Assembly (NCBI RefSeq): GCF_014202315.1
Contig: NZ_JACHGN010000002.1
Span: forward strand, 590,306-654,305
Source: Thermocatellispora tengchongensis
GTDB lineage: Bacteria > Actinomycetota > Actinomycetes > Streptosporangiales > Streptosporangiaceae
Direction of reading: 5' to 3'
DNA length: 64,000 bases
The notes below the pieces were generated by a model. That model did no database searches and had not been told where the DNA came from. It saw only the letters and a list, made by a program, of their open reading frames with translations. This document shows, piece by piece, positions 51,943-59,725 of this stretch (the stretch's first letter is position 1; every line of letters starts with the position of its first letter). The position numbers and the translations under genes are program-made.

Positions 51943-52791
51943 ATGACGCGCACCGACCGCGAGGCGGCAGAGGGGGCACATGGGGCACAAGGGGCACAAG
52001 GGGCACAGGCGGCACAGAGGGCACAGTCGGCGCAGTCGGCCGTGGCCGAGGCCCGCCGGCGCCTCCAGGAGATGATCACCTCCGGGCGGCTCCGCCCCGG
52101 CCAGCGCCTGGGCGCCGAACGCGCCCTCGCCGCCGACCTGGGCGTCAGCCGCGCGACCCTGCGCCAGGCCCTGAGCCTGCTGGAGCAGCAGGGCGCGGTA
52201 CGCCGGGTGCCGGGCCGCGGCGGCGGCACGTTCGTCGGCCGGCCCAAGATCGAGCGTGACCTGTCCAGTGTGGCAGGCGTGCCCGCCCTGCTGCGCGACC
52301 AGGGCTACACCGCGGGCTCCCGGGTCGTCGGCGCCGCCATCGTGGGGGCCGACGAGCCCACCGCCGCGGCCCTGTCGCTCCAGCCCGGCGAGCTGGTCAC
52401 CGAGATCGTCCGCATCCGCCTGGCCGACGGCGAACCCATCAGCCTGGAGAACGCCCGCTTCCCCGCCCTGCGCTTCCCCGGCCTCCTGGAGCTCCCCCTC
52501 GGCGGCTCCATCTACGAACTCCTCGCCGCCCGCTACGGCGTGCGCCCCGCGGAGGCGGTGGAGCGCATCGAGGCGGTCCCCGCCACCGACACCCAGGCCG
52601 CCGTCCTCGGCGTCGCCCCCGGCGTGCCCCTGCTGTCCGTCACCCGCACCGCCTCCGCCGAGGACGGCACCCCGTTCGAGTTCTCCCACGACCTCTTCCG
52701 CGGCGACAGGACCGCGTTCCTGGTCCGCAGCAGCGGCACCGCCGCAGGTCACGGCGAGCGGGGCCGCCTGATCCACCTGCCGCCCACCTGA
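51943..52791 (+). CDS. GntR-family regulator, HutC/UTRA type
   Basis: 282 residues from ATG 51943 (GTG 51931 overlaps the SDR stop and is an alternative). A low-complexity (GAQ)n head comes first, then the GntR winged helix (about 37-105, GAERALAADLGVSRATLRQAL) and a UTRA effector domain (about 125-275). As the last gene of the rightward operon, it is the obvious regulator of both arms of the amino-alcohol/diol locus. Confidence 0.9.
   Translation: MTRTDREAAEGAHGAQGAQGAQAAQRAQSAQSAVAEARRRLQEMITSGRLRPGQRLGAERALAADLGVSRATLRQALSLLEQQGAVRRVPGRGGGTFVGRPKIERDLSSVAGVPALLRDQGYTAGSRVVGAAIVGADEPTAAALSLQPGELVTEIVRIRLADGEPISLENARFPALRFPGLLELPLGGSIYELLAARYGVRPAEAVERIEAVPATDTQAAVLGVAPGVPLLSVTRTASAEDGTPFEFSHDLFRGDRTAFLVRSSGTAAGHGERGRLIHLPPT
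51974..52036. repeat. In-frame 9-bp tandem repeats in the GntR gene
   Basis: Seven 9-bp units of the form GGGCACANG (two identical GGGCACAAG copies) encode GAQ/AAQ/RAQ/SAQ triplets. It lies between the start codon and the DNA-binding domain. Confidence 0.92.
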
Positions 52792-52820
52792 CGGGTCCGC
52801 ACCATCCGGGAGCGGGGGCG

Positions 52821-52907
52821 GTGGACAATCGTCTGGCCAGCAGCGTCACCGGCCTCGACGGCATCGGGCTGGACGAGTTCGCCCGCCGTACCTTGGAGAT
52901 TGCATGA
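52821..52907 (+). CDS. Possible 28-residue leader ORF overlapping the PfkB gene
   Basis: GTG 52821 opens a 28-codon frame (VDNRLASSVTGLDGIGLDEF, then six more residues) that ends in the ATGA shared with the PfkB kinase. It has GGGAGCGGGG just upstream. It may be a translationally coupled leader, or the tail of an eroded gene. Confidence 0.35.
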   Translation: MDNRLASSVTGLDGIGLDEFARRTLEIA

Positions 52908-53797
52908 TCAGCGTTTTCGGCAGCGCCAACATGGACCTCGTCGCCTACGTGGACAAGGCGCCCGCGCTCGGCGAGACCGTCACCGGGCGCGCCTTCCGCA
53001 CCATCCCCGGCGGCAAGGGCGCGAACCAGGCCATCGCCGCCGCCCGCGCCGGGGCGGAGGTGATCTTCGTGGGCGCGGTCGGCGACGACGCGTTCGGTCC
53101 GGCGATGCGCGCCACGCTGGAGGAGGCGGGCGTGGACGTGAGCCACCTGCGGGCGATCCCGGGCCCGTCCGGGATCGCGCACATCGTCGTGGACGACCGG
53201 GGCGGCAACTCGATCATCGTGGTGCCGGGCGCGAACGGCACGATCGAGGGCCCGACCGAGGCCGAGGCCGCGGCGATCGGGCGTACGGACGCGGTGCTGC
53301 TCCAGCTCGAACTGCCGATGGAGGCCGTGGTCGCCGCGGCGGTCTCGGCGGGCGGCGCCGAGGTCGTGCTGACCCCCGCGCCCGCGCGTCCGCTGCCCGC
53401 CGAGCTGCTGGACGCCGTGGACCTGATCGTGCCCAACGAGCACGAGGCCGCCGCCATCACCGGCCGGCGCGACCCCGCCGAGGCGCTGGCCGCGCTGCTG
53501 GAACGGGTGCCCGAGGCGGTGATCACCCTCGGCGCCGAGGGCGCGCTGTACGGCGCGCGCGGCGCCGAGCCCGTGCGCGTCCCGGCGTTCGCGGTGGAGG
53601 CGGTGGACACCACCGCCGCCGGCGACACCTTCGTCGGCGCCCTGGCCGTGGCCCGCGGCGAGGGCCGCCCGCCCGCCGAGGCGCTGCGCTTCGCCTCGGC
53701 CGCCGCCGCGCTGTCGGTGCAGCGCGAGGGCGCCAGCACCTCGATGCCCGCGCGCGAGAGCATCGACGCCTTCCTCGCCGCCCGGGAGGCCCGGTGA
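52904..53797 (+). CDS. rbsK: PfkB-family carbohydrate kinase (ribokinase-like)
   Basis: 297 residues. GSANMDLVAYVDKAPALGET and GGKGANQAIAAARAG at the N-terminus are the first PfkB signature. DTTAAGDTFVGALAVA carries the catalytic Asp and anion hole. The sequence ranks closest to ribokinases. The sugar could be ribose or another pentose. It stands apart from the regulator before it; convergent with the TPR gene, 10 bp away. Confidence 0.92.
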   Translation: MISVFGSANMDLVAYVDKAPALGETVTGRAFRTIPGGKGANQAIAAARAGAEVIFVGAVGDDAFGPAMRATLEEAGVDVSHLRAIPGPSGIAHIVVDDRGGNSIIVVPGANGTIEGPTEAEAAAIGRTDAVLLQLELPMEAVVAAAVSAGGAEVVLTPAPARPLPAELLDAVDLIVPNEHEAAAITGRRDPAEALAALLERVPEAVITLGAEGALYGARGAEPVRVPAFAVEAVDTTAAGDTFVGALAVARGEGRPPAEALRFASAAAALSVQREGASTSMPARESIDAFLAAREAR

Positions 53798-53807
53798 GGC
53801 CGCTCGG

Positions 53808-55640
53808 CTAGCCGAGGCCCAGGGCGGCGCGGACGTCCTCGTCCTGCGGGGCCAGGTCGTGGGCCCGGCGCAGGTCGGCCACGGCCTCCTCTTCACGTCC
53901 CGCCGCCCGCAGCGCCAGGGCGCGGTGGTAGCGGAAGGCGGCGTCCTCGGTCAGGTCCAGGGCCCGGGTGAGGTCGGCTATCGCCGCCTCCTGGTCGCCG
54001 CCCTCGTGCGCGAGCACGCCCCGGCAGGCCCAAGCGGTCGCCATGCCCGGGTCCCGCGCCAACGCCGCGTCGAAGGCCGCGCGGGCCTCGCTCGTACGCC
54101 CCTCGGCGTGCTCGGCCTGCCCCAGCGCGCACAGCAGGTACGGGTTGCCCGGCTCGATCGCGAGACCGGCCTTCGCGTCGCGGCGCGCGCCCGCGTGGTC
54201 GCCCGCCGCGGCGAGCAGCCCGGCCCGGTTGACCAGGGCGTCCACGAACTCCGGGTCCAGCTCCAGCGCGTGGCCGAGGTCGGCCAAGGCGCCCTCGTGG
54301 TCCCCGGCCGCGAAGCGGGCCTCGGCCCGGTTGTGGTACGCCTCCGGGAACGGCGGCCCGGCCCGCATCGCGGTCTCGTAGTCGGCCACCGCCTCCTCCA
54401 GGCGGCCCAGCGTGAAGTGCAGATTGCCCCGGTCGATGTAGTAGTCCGGATAGCCGGGGTCGGCCGCGATCACCGCGTCCAGGTCGGCCAGCGCCGGCTC
54501 CAGCTCGCCCCGCTTGACGGCGAGCTGGGCCCGGTTGGCGCGCAGCACCAGCCGGTGCACCGGGTGCTCGCCCGGGTCGAGATCCTGGTCGGCCAGGTCG
54601 ATCGCCTGCTGCACCAGCTCCGCCGCCGCGTCCGACCGCCCGAGCCGCATCTCGATCAGGGCCCGCCCGTTGAGGTCGAAGCCCAGCTTGAACGCGCGTA
54701 CCCGCTTGTCGGGCAGCAGCGTGGAGATCGCGATGGCCTCGTTGATCCAGCCGAGCGCCGTCTCCGGGTCCCGGCGGGCCGGGTCGTGGTGGCGTACCAG
54801 CAGCATGGCCGTGGAGTACGCGGCGGCGGCGTGCACCGAGGGCTCGACGCTGCCCCGCCGGGCGCGGTCGAACAGGTCCAGCGCCGCCTCCTCCCGCCCC
54901 AGCGCGCCGAGCGCCGTCGCCGTGCGGTGGATCAGCCGCCACCAGGTCTCGTGTCCCCGCTCGGGGTCGGCGAACCGCAGCGCCCGCGTTCCGAGGTCGG
55001 CGACCGCGTCGTGGCAGCCCGCGTCGAAGCACCATTCCACGGCCCGGCTGAGCGCGTCCAGGGCACGCCCGGGGTCCCCGGCGCGCTCGCGGTGGTACGG
55101 GATCGCGCCCAGCCGCGGCCCGATCCGGCCCATGGCCTCCAGTTCGGCGGCGCGGCGGGCGTGCTCCTCCGGGGACAGGCCCTCCCACGGCCCCGGCACC
55201 GGCGGCGCCTCGACGACCGAGAGCAGCGCCGCCGGGACCCTGCGGCGCAGCACGCCCAGGAACTCGCGGTCGGTGGGGTCGGCCAGGCGTTCGTTCGCCA
55301 CGGCCAGCGTGTACGGCCCGCCGCCCGCGCGCGTGAGATGCTCGCGCACGAACTCGGCCAGCCCGTTGGCGATCCGCAGCGTCCGCCGGGGCGCGTGCAC
55401 CAGGATGCGCTCGGGCTTGGGCAGCTCCGAGGCGATGGACCCGCGCACCTCGGGCACGACCTCCCGCAGGTCGGGCGCGGCCGTACGGATCTCGATGTCG
55501 TACGCCGTCACCAGCTCCGGCCAGTGCCGCATCGCCTCCGGCACCAGGAGTTCCAGCAGGTCACCCGCGGCCGTGTACGGGCCGTGCCGCCTCCGATCGG
55601 CGTCGATCACCGGAAAGGCCGTCTCGCCCACCACGCACAC
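53808..55640 (-). CDS. TPR-repeat protein with N-terminal domain of unknown function
   Basis: 610 residues, GTG start. Residues 1-160 form an unrecognised domain with SELPKPERILVHAPRRTLRIA and DPTDREFLGVLRRRVPAALL. Residues about 165-600 are at least ten TPR-like helical repeats (DYYIDRGNLHFTLGRLEEAV and similar). A scaffold or regulator is expected; it lacks a DNA-binding motif. Upstream on the same strand is the 24-residue ORF at 55732 and a hairpin. Confidence 0.8.
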   Translation of the reverse strand: MCVVGETAFPVIDADRRRHGPYTAAGDLLELLVPEAMRHWPELVTAYDIEIRTAAPDLREVVPEVRGSIASELPKPERILVHAPRRTLRIANGLAEFVREHLTRAGGGPYTLAVANERLADPTDREFLGVLRRRVPAALLSVVEAPPVPGPWEGLSPEEHARRAAELEAMGRIGPRLGAIPYHRERAGDPGRALDALSRAVEWCFDAGCHDAVADLGTRALRFADPERGHETWWRLIHRTATALGALGREEAALDLFDRARRGSVEPSVHAAAAYSTAMLLVRHHDPARRDPETALGWINEAIAISTLLPDKRVRAFKLGFDLNGRALIEMRLGRSDAAAELVQQAIDLADQDLDPGEHPVHRLVLRANRAQLAVKRGELEPALADLDAVIAADPGYPDYYIDRGNLHFTLGRLEEAVADYETAMRAGPPFPEAYHNRAEARFAAGDHEGALADLGHALELDPEFVDALVNRAGLLAAAGDHAGARRDAKAGLAIEPGNPYLLCALGQAEHAEGRTSEARAAFDAALARDPGMATAWACRGVLAHEGGDQEAAIADLTRALDLTEDAAFRYHRALALRAAGREEEAVADLRRAHDLAPQDEDVRAALGLG

Positions 55641-55691
55641 CTTCCACAGACGGCGTCCTCGATCGTCCTGTCCCCGGGACCGTCCACGGGG

Positions 55692-55718
55692 CCGGCGGCC
55701 ACCCGCGCGGGCCGCCGG
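55692..55718 (-). terminator. Intercistronic hairpin
   Basis: CCGGCGGCC and GGCCGCCGG form a perfect 9-bp stem with a 9-base loop between the small ORF and the TPR gene. It may partly stop transcription so that the small ORF is made in excess, or act as an mRNA processing barrier. Confidence 0.55.
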
Positions 55719-55731
55719 TCCCCGTCTCGGA

Positions 55732-55806
55732 TCAGCCCTCGTGCTTGGCGCTCGCGGCGCCCTTGAGAGTGACCGGGCCGGGCTTATGAACGATGATCTT
55801 CTTCAC
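55732..55806 (-). CDS. Possible peptide gene, 24 residues
   Basis: GTG 55806 to TGA 55732, encoding VKKIIVHKPGPVTLKGA then seven more residues ending HEG. It is basic, with a conserved-looking KPGPVTL core, and lacks a signal peptide. AGGA lies close before the GTG (spacing short), and an in-frame GTG at 55836 would add ten residues. A promoter-like TTGTAA-17-TAGAAC ends 41 bp upstream, and a hairpin separates it from the TPR gene. It could be a signalling or RiPP-type precursor, but no modification enzyme is nearby. Confidence 0.45.
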   Translation of the reverse strand: MKKIIVHKPGPVTLKGAASAKHEG

Positions 55807-55846
55807 TTCCTGCTCATTTCTGCTCAGGGCGTGCACTAGATCAACA

Positions 55847-55875
55847 GTTCTAGGACAAAGCTCGCGCCTTTACAA
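55847..55875 (-). promoter_or_regulatory. Promoter of the small ORF/TPR unit
   Basis: On the minus strand: -35 TTGTAA (55875-55870), 17-bp spacer, -10 TAGAAC (55852-55847). A start site near 55840 is expected, just upstream of the 24-codon ORF. Confidence 0.55.
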
Positions 55876-55890
55876 GATCTCCACAAACTC

Positions 55891-55906
55891 TGTCCGGAAC
55901 TGGACA
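55891..55906. promoter_or_regulatory. Inverted repeat upstream of the promoter
   Basis: TGTCCGGAACTGGACA, arms TGTCC/GGACA with a 6-bp spacer, 15 bp upstream of the -35 box; position suits an activator site. Confidence 0.45.
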
Positions 55907-55955
55907 GGGCCCATGGCCGGCGCGGCGCGCGAGCCCGTGAGGTCGGGGCGGGTGG

Positions 55956-56837
55956 TCAGCTCGCCAGGTAGGAGGCGGCCATGTCCTTCTCGCCGTGTCC
56001 TTCTCGTGCCGCGCGGCGGAAGCGCTCCAGGCCGGCGGTGGCCACGTCGGCCTTGACCCCTGCCTGCTCGGCGGCCTGGGCGACCAGTCGCGCGTCCTTC
56101 ACCGCGTTGGCGACGGAGAAGGACGGCTCGTAGTCGCCCCCGAGGACGGCGGCGGCCTTGCTCTGGAAGAACGGGCTGTCGAGCGGGCCGCCCGTCACCA
56201 CGTCCACCACCAGGCGGGGATCGACGCCGAGTGCTCGGGCGAGGGACAGGCTTTCGGCGGTTCCGTGGGTGAGGGCGAAGACCAGGCTGTTGAGCGCGAG
56301 CTTGAGACGGCTGGCGGCCGGCGGCTCCGTGGAGACCCAGACGGTCCTGCTGCCGATGGCGTCGAAGACCGCCTCCGCCTGCCGGCGGGCGCTCTCGGGG
56401 CCGGCGGCGAGGATCACCAGCCGGGCGTTCTCCGCCGGTTGCTTCGTCCCCTGCACCGGGGCGTCGTAGAAGACCAGGCCGTGCCGGTCGGCGAAGCCGG
56501 CCAGTTGCTCGGTGGCGGTCGCGCCGACCGTGCTGAGCTGGATCCAGATCGCCCCCTTCGTGAGCCCGGGGGCGGCCGCCGTCATCGTCTCCAGCACCGT
56601 GTCCCCGTCCGTCAGGACGGTCACGATGATCTCGGCGCCGGCGACGGCCTCGGCCGGGGTGTCGAACACCTTGATGCCGCCGGACTCGGCCAGCCGGTCC
56701 GCTTTGGCGCGGGTGCGGTTCCAGGCGTTCACCGCGAAGGTCTTGCGCAGGTTCTTCGCCACGGGCGCGCCGATGATCCCGGTGCCGAGCACCGCGACCG
56801 TGCTCGTGCCGGATGAGGCGGGGGTGGTCACGGTCAT
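55956..56837 (-). CDS. NAD(P)-dependent beta-hydroxyacid dehydrogenase-like / imine-reductase-like oxidoreductase
   Basis: 293 residues, ATG with GAGGAGG upstream. VAVLGTGIIGAPVAKNL is the Rossmann motif; DAPVQGTKQPAENARL corresponds to the substrate-binding loop; RLKLALNSLV carries the catalytic Lys position of the HIBADH family. 3-Hydroxyisobutyrate dehydrogenase or a related reductase. The TetR regulator lies 43 bp upstream on the same strand. Confidence 0.87.
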   Translation of the reverse strand: MTVTTPASSGTSTVAVLGTGIIGAPVAKNLRKTFAVNAWNRTRAKADRLAESGGIKVFDTPAEAVAGAEIIVTVLTDGDTVLETMTAAAPGLTKGAIWIQLSTVGATATEQLAGFADRHGLVFYDAPVQGTKQPAENARLVILAAGPESARRQAEAVFDAIGSRTVWVSTEPPAASRLKLALNSLVFALTHGTAESLSLARALGVDPRLVVDVVTGGPLDSPFFQSKAAAVLGGDYEPSFSVANAVKDARLVAQAAEQAGVKADVATAGLERFRRAAREGHGEKDMAASYLAS

Positions 56838-56880
56838 GGGGAACCTCCTCGGGAGGGGACTGGCGTGTGGAAAGGCGGGC

Positions 56881-57459
56881 TCAGAGACAGGTCAGGGTCG
56901 TCTCGACGATGTCGATCATGGAGGCTCGGCCCGCGGTCTTGCCCAGCACCCGCAGGCCGTACATGGAGTTGAGCAGGTACCGGGCCAGGACGGCCGGATC
57001 ACGGTCCGCCGCGATCTCGCCGTCGTGCCGGGCGCGTTCCAGGGCGTCGCGGAAGGCGGCCTCCATGCGGCCGAAGATGGCCCGCACGAGGTCGGTTACG
57101 CCCGGGTCGCGACCGGCCAGCTCGATGGCGGCGTTGACCGCCAGGCAGCCGCGGCGCGGGGGAGCCTCGGCCGACTCCTCCTCGACGACGGTCATCAGGA
57201 CGCGCCGAACGCGGTCGCGGACCGGGCCGTCGCCCTCCAGCACCTTGACCTGCCGTGTCGTCCACTCCTCGTCGTAGCGGCGCAGCGCTTCGAGGAACAG
57301 GTGATGTTTGCTGGTGAAGGCGTTGTACAGGCTGCCGCGCCCGAGCCCGGTGTGGTCCACGAGGTCCTGGGCGGAGGTGGCGGCATAGCCCTTGCTCCAG
57401 AAAGCGGCCATGGCGGCATCGACGACCGCGCCGGGGTCGAAGCCTTTGGGTCGGGGCAT
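56881..57459 (-). CDS. TetR-family regulator
   Basis: 192 residues, MPRPKGFDPGAVVDAAMAAF start. HTH at about 25-46 (TSAQDLVDHTGLGRGSLYNAF). It contains a Cys in the ligand domain (RRGCLAVNAA), typical of the AcrR/TetR_C_13-like group. It precedes the oxidoreductase, its likely target, and has a perfect palindrome AACGATCGTT 25 bp upstream. Confidence 0.92.
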   Translation of the reverse strand: MPRPKGFDPGAVVDAAMAAFWSKGYAATSAQDLVDHTGLGRGSLYNAFTSKHHLFLEALRRYDEEWTTRQVKVLEGDGPVRDRVRRVLMTVVEEESAEAPPRRGCLAVNAAIELAGRDPGVTDLVRAIFGRMEAAFRDALERARHDGEIAADRDPAVLARYLLNSMYGLRVLGKTAGRASMIDIVETTLTCL

Positions 57460-57483
57460 GCGGGTGACCCTAGCACGTTCTGG

Positions 57484-57493
57484 AACGATCGTT
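57484..57493. promoter_or_regulatory. Putative TetR operator
   Basis: AACGATCGTT, a perfect 10-bp palindrome, between the divergent TetR gene and the TauE-led operon. Confidence 0.5.
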
Positions 57494-57534
57494 AAAATTT
57501 CTCGAATCCCCGGAAACTCCCTCTTGTCCATGCA

Positions 57535-57555
57535 GTGCATGCACAGCATACTCAG
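57535..57555. promoter_or_regulatory. Shared operator copy 1 (operon promoter)
   Basis: GTGCATGCACAGCATACTCA plus one G. It matches 18 of 21 bases of the element before the GntR gene (62712-62732) and contains ATGC-ACA-GCAT. It lies 30 bp before the first gene of the operon. Confidence 0.7.
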
Positions 57556-57584
57556 ATGGCAGTTCCGAGGAGAAAGAGAACGCC

Positions 57585-58334
57585 GTGCTCGATCCTGTGC
57601 ACCTGACCGTCCTGGCCGTCGCGGGGTTTCTCGCGGGCGCCGTCAACGGGGTCGCCGGCGGTGGTTCCCTGATCTCGTTCCCCGCGCTGCTGGCGGTGGG
57701 CTATCCGCCGGTGACCGCCAACGTCACCAGCGCGCTGACGACCCTGCCCGGCTACGTCGGCGGACTCGCCGGCTACCGCGACGAGTGGCCCGCCATCCGC
57801 TCGCGCGCGCTCGGGCTGGCGGGGGTGAGCGTCGCGGGCGCGGCCTGCGGCTCGGCGCTCCTGCTGGGCGCGCCGCCCGAGCACTTCACGTCGGCGGTGC
57901 CGGTTCTCGTCCTCGCCTCCGCCCTCGCCCTGGCCCTGCAGAACGTGGTGGCGCGGCGGCTGGTACGGGCCCGTGCGGCCGGCGGCGGTCCCGGCCTGCT
58001 CATCGCCCAGTTCGTGGTCTCGGTGTACGGCGGCTACTTCGCCGCGGGGCTGGGCGTGATGATGCTCGCGATCCTCGGGGCCTTCATGACCGAGGACCTG
58101 CACCGCCTCAACGCGCTCAAGGGCGCCCTGTCGCTCGTCGTCGGATCGGTCTCGGCCCTGTGCTTCGCCGTCTTCGGGCCCGTGCAGTGGCTCCCGGTCG
58201 CCGTCATGTCGCTGGCCGGCCTGTTCGGCGGACGCGGCGGAGTGGCGCTCGCCCGGCGCGTGTCCCCCCATGTCCTCCGCCGGCTGGTCGTCGGCGTCGG
58301 GCTCGTCCTGTCCACCGTGCTCTTCCTGAGGTAG
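57585..58334 (+). CDS. TauE/SafE-family membrane protein
   Basis: 249 residues, GTG with GAGGAGAAAGAG upstream. Eight hydrophobic segments; AVNGVAGGGSLISFPALLAVG and the second-half FAAGLGVMMLAILG mark the TauE/SafE repeat. Exports sulfite/organosulfonates or other anions. First gene of a five-gene operon; 2 bp before the amidohydrolase. Confidence 0.85.
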   Translation: MLDPVHLTVLAVAGFLAGAVNGVAGGGSLISFPALLAVGYPPVTANVTSALTTLPGYVGGLAGYRDEWPAIRSRALGLAGVSVAGAACGSALLLGAPPEHFTSAVPVLVLASALALALQNVVARRLVRARAAGGGPGLLIAQFVVSVYGGYFAAGLGVMMLAILGAFMTEDLHRLNALKGALSLVVGSVSALCFAVFGPVQWLPVAVMSLAGLFGGRGGVALARRVSPHVLRRLVVGVGLVLSTVLFLR

Positions 58335-58336
58335 CC

Positions 58337-59725
58337 ATGATCCAGCAGCGAACCGACCTTCTCGTCTCGGGCACCCACCTGATCTCGATGGACGCCGACG
58401 TCGGCGACATCCCGAGGGCGGACATCCTCATCCGCGAGGGCCGGATCATCGACGCCGGCCCGCACCGACCGGATCGGGAGGTGGGCGACGTACAGGTCAT
58501 CGACGCGTCCGGGACGCTGACCCTGCCCGGCTTCGTGGACACGCACTGGCACCTGTGGAACTCGCTGCTGCGCGGCACGGTGGGCGACCGGCCGGGCACC
58601 GACTACTTCACCGTCAAACGGGCGCTCGCGCCGCACTTCGAGGTGGAGGACTTCTACTGGGCGGCGCGGTTCGGGCTGGCCGAGGCCGTCAGCGGCGGCA
58701 TCACCACCGTGCACAACTTCGACCACAACGTGCGCAGCCCGCAGGACGCCGACGCCAACATCCAGGCGCATCTCGACTCCGGCCTGCGCGGGCGCTTCTC
58801 CTACGGCCCGCCCGACTCGGCCGCGCCCGACGCGACCAACGACCTCGACGACTGGGCGGCGCTGCGCGAGCGCTGGCCGGCGTCCCGTCTGGACGGGAGG
58901 CTGGACTTCGGCGTCGCCCTGCGCGGCCCGTACCGGACGCCGCCCTCGGTGTACGAGCGGGAGTGGCGGACGGCACGATCGCTCGGCCTGCCGATCACCA
59001 TGCACTGCGACCGGTGCCTGCGGGAGGAGGGCTGCCGTAGCTGCGGCCTGGTCCGGCTCGAAGAGCTGGGGCTGCTCGGGGAGGACGTGCAGGTCATCCA
59101 TGCCGTGCACGCCGGCGAGCAGGACATCCGGGCGCTGGCCCGCACGCGCACCCGGGTCTCCCTGAGCCCGATGACCGAGATGCGCACGATGGGGTTCCCG
59201 CTGCTGACCGAACTCCTCCAGGCGGGCGTGCCGGTCTCGCTGTCGCTGGACACCCTGGCCATGCCCACGAGCGCGGACATCCTGGGACACCTGCGCGCGA
59301 TCATCTCGGTCGAGGCCGCGCGCACCGGATCGAACGCCCTGACCCCGCGCAGACTGCTCCGGCTCGCCACGCTCGACGGCGCCCGCGATCTCGGGCTGGA
59401 GCACGTCACCGGGTCCGTCACCCCCGGCAAGCGCGCGGACCTGGTGATCCTGCGCTCCGGCGACATCAACCTGGTCCCCTCCGGCGACCCGGCCGAGGCG
59501 CTGGTCTACACCGGCCAGATCGACAACATCGACACCGTCATCGCCGACGGCCGCATTCTCAAGCGGCACGGCAAGCGGGTCCTCGCCCCCGGCGAGCAGG
59601 ACCCCGTCGCGGTGGCCGCGGCGCGTCGCGACGCGCTGCTGCGCAGGGCCGCCGCCGCGGGCGACTGGCCGGCCCGCCCTGCCGGCGCCCCGGGCCCATC
59701 CCCCACCGAAGGAACACTGCCATGA
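58337..59725 (+). CDS. Amidohydrolase-superfamily deaminase/hydrolase (AtzA/TrzN-like group)
   Basis: 462 residues. PGFVDTHWHLW gives the two metal His (70, 72); ITMHCDR, IHAVHAGE and LSLDTLAM provide the other metal and catalytic residues; GKRADLVIL closes the beta-sandwich. Cytoplasmic, one or two metal ions. The group covers chlorohydrolases, guanine/cytosine deaminases and related enzymes, so an N-heterocyclic substrate is likely. ATGA overlap with the next gene. Confidence 0.88.
   Translation: MIQQRTDLLVSGTHLISMDADVGDIPRADILIREGRIIDAGPHRPDREVGDVQVIDASGTLTLPGFVDTHWHLWNSLLRGTVGDRPGTDYFTVKRALAPHFEVEDFYWAARFGLAEAVSGGITTVHNFDHNVRSPQDADANIQAHLDSGLRGRFSYGPPDSAAPDATNDLDDWAALRERWPASRLDGRLDFGVALRGPYRTPPSVYEREWRTARSLGLPITMHCDRCLREEGCRSCGLVRLEELGLLGEDVQVIHAVHAGEQDIRALARTRTRVSLSPMTEMRTMGFPLLTELLQAGVPVSLSLDTLAMPTSADILGHLRAIISVEAARTGSNALTPRRLLRLATLDGARDLGLEHVTGSVTPGKRADLVILRSGDINLVPSGDPAEALVYTGQIDNIDTVIADGRILKRHGKRVLAPGEQDPVAVAAARRDALLRRAAAAGDWPARPAGAPGPSPTEGTLP

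Noticed and set aside
41013-52791. Microcompartment shell genes in the diol/amino-alcohol locus
   Set aside because: Looked for about 90-residue BMC-domain or pentamer frames in all gaps and frames here; none found, so no shell is claimed.
53801-53814. CTCGGCTAGCCGAG palindrome between convergent genes
   Set aside because: Perfect, but only 14 bp with no loop and it includes a stop codon; too short to call a terminator.
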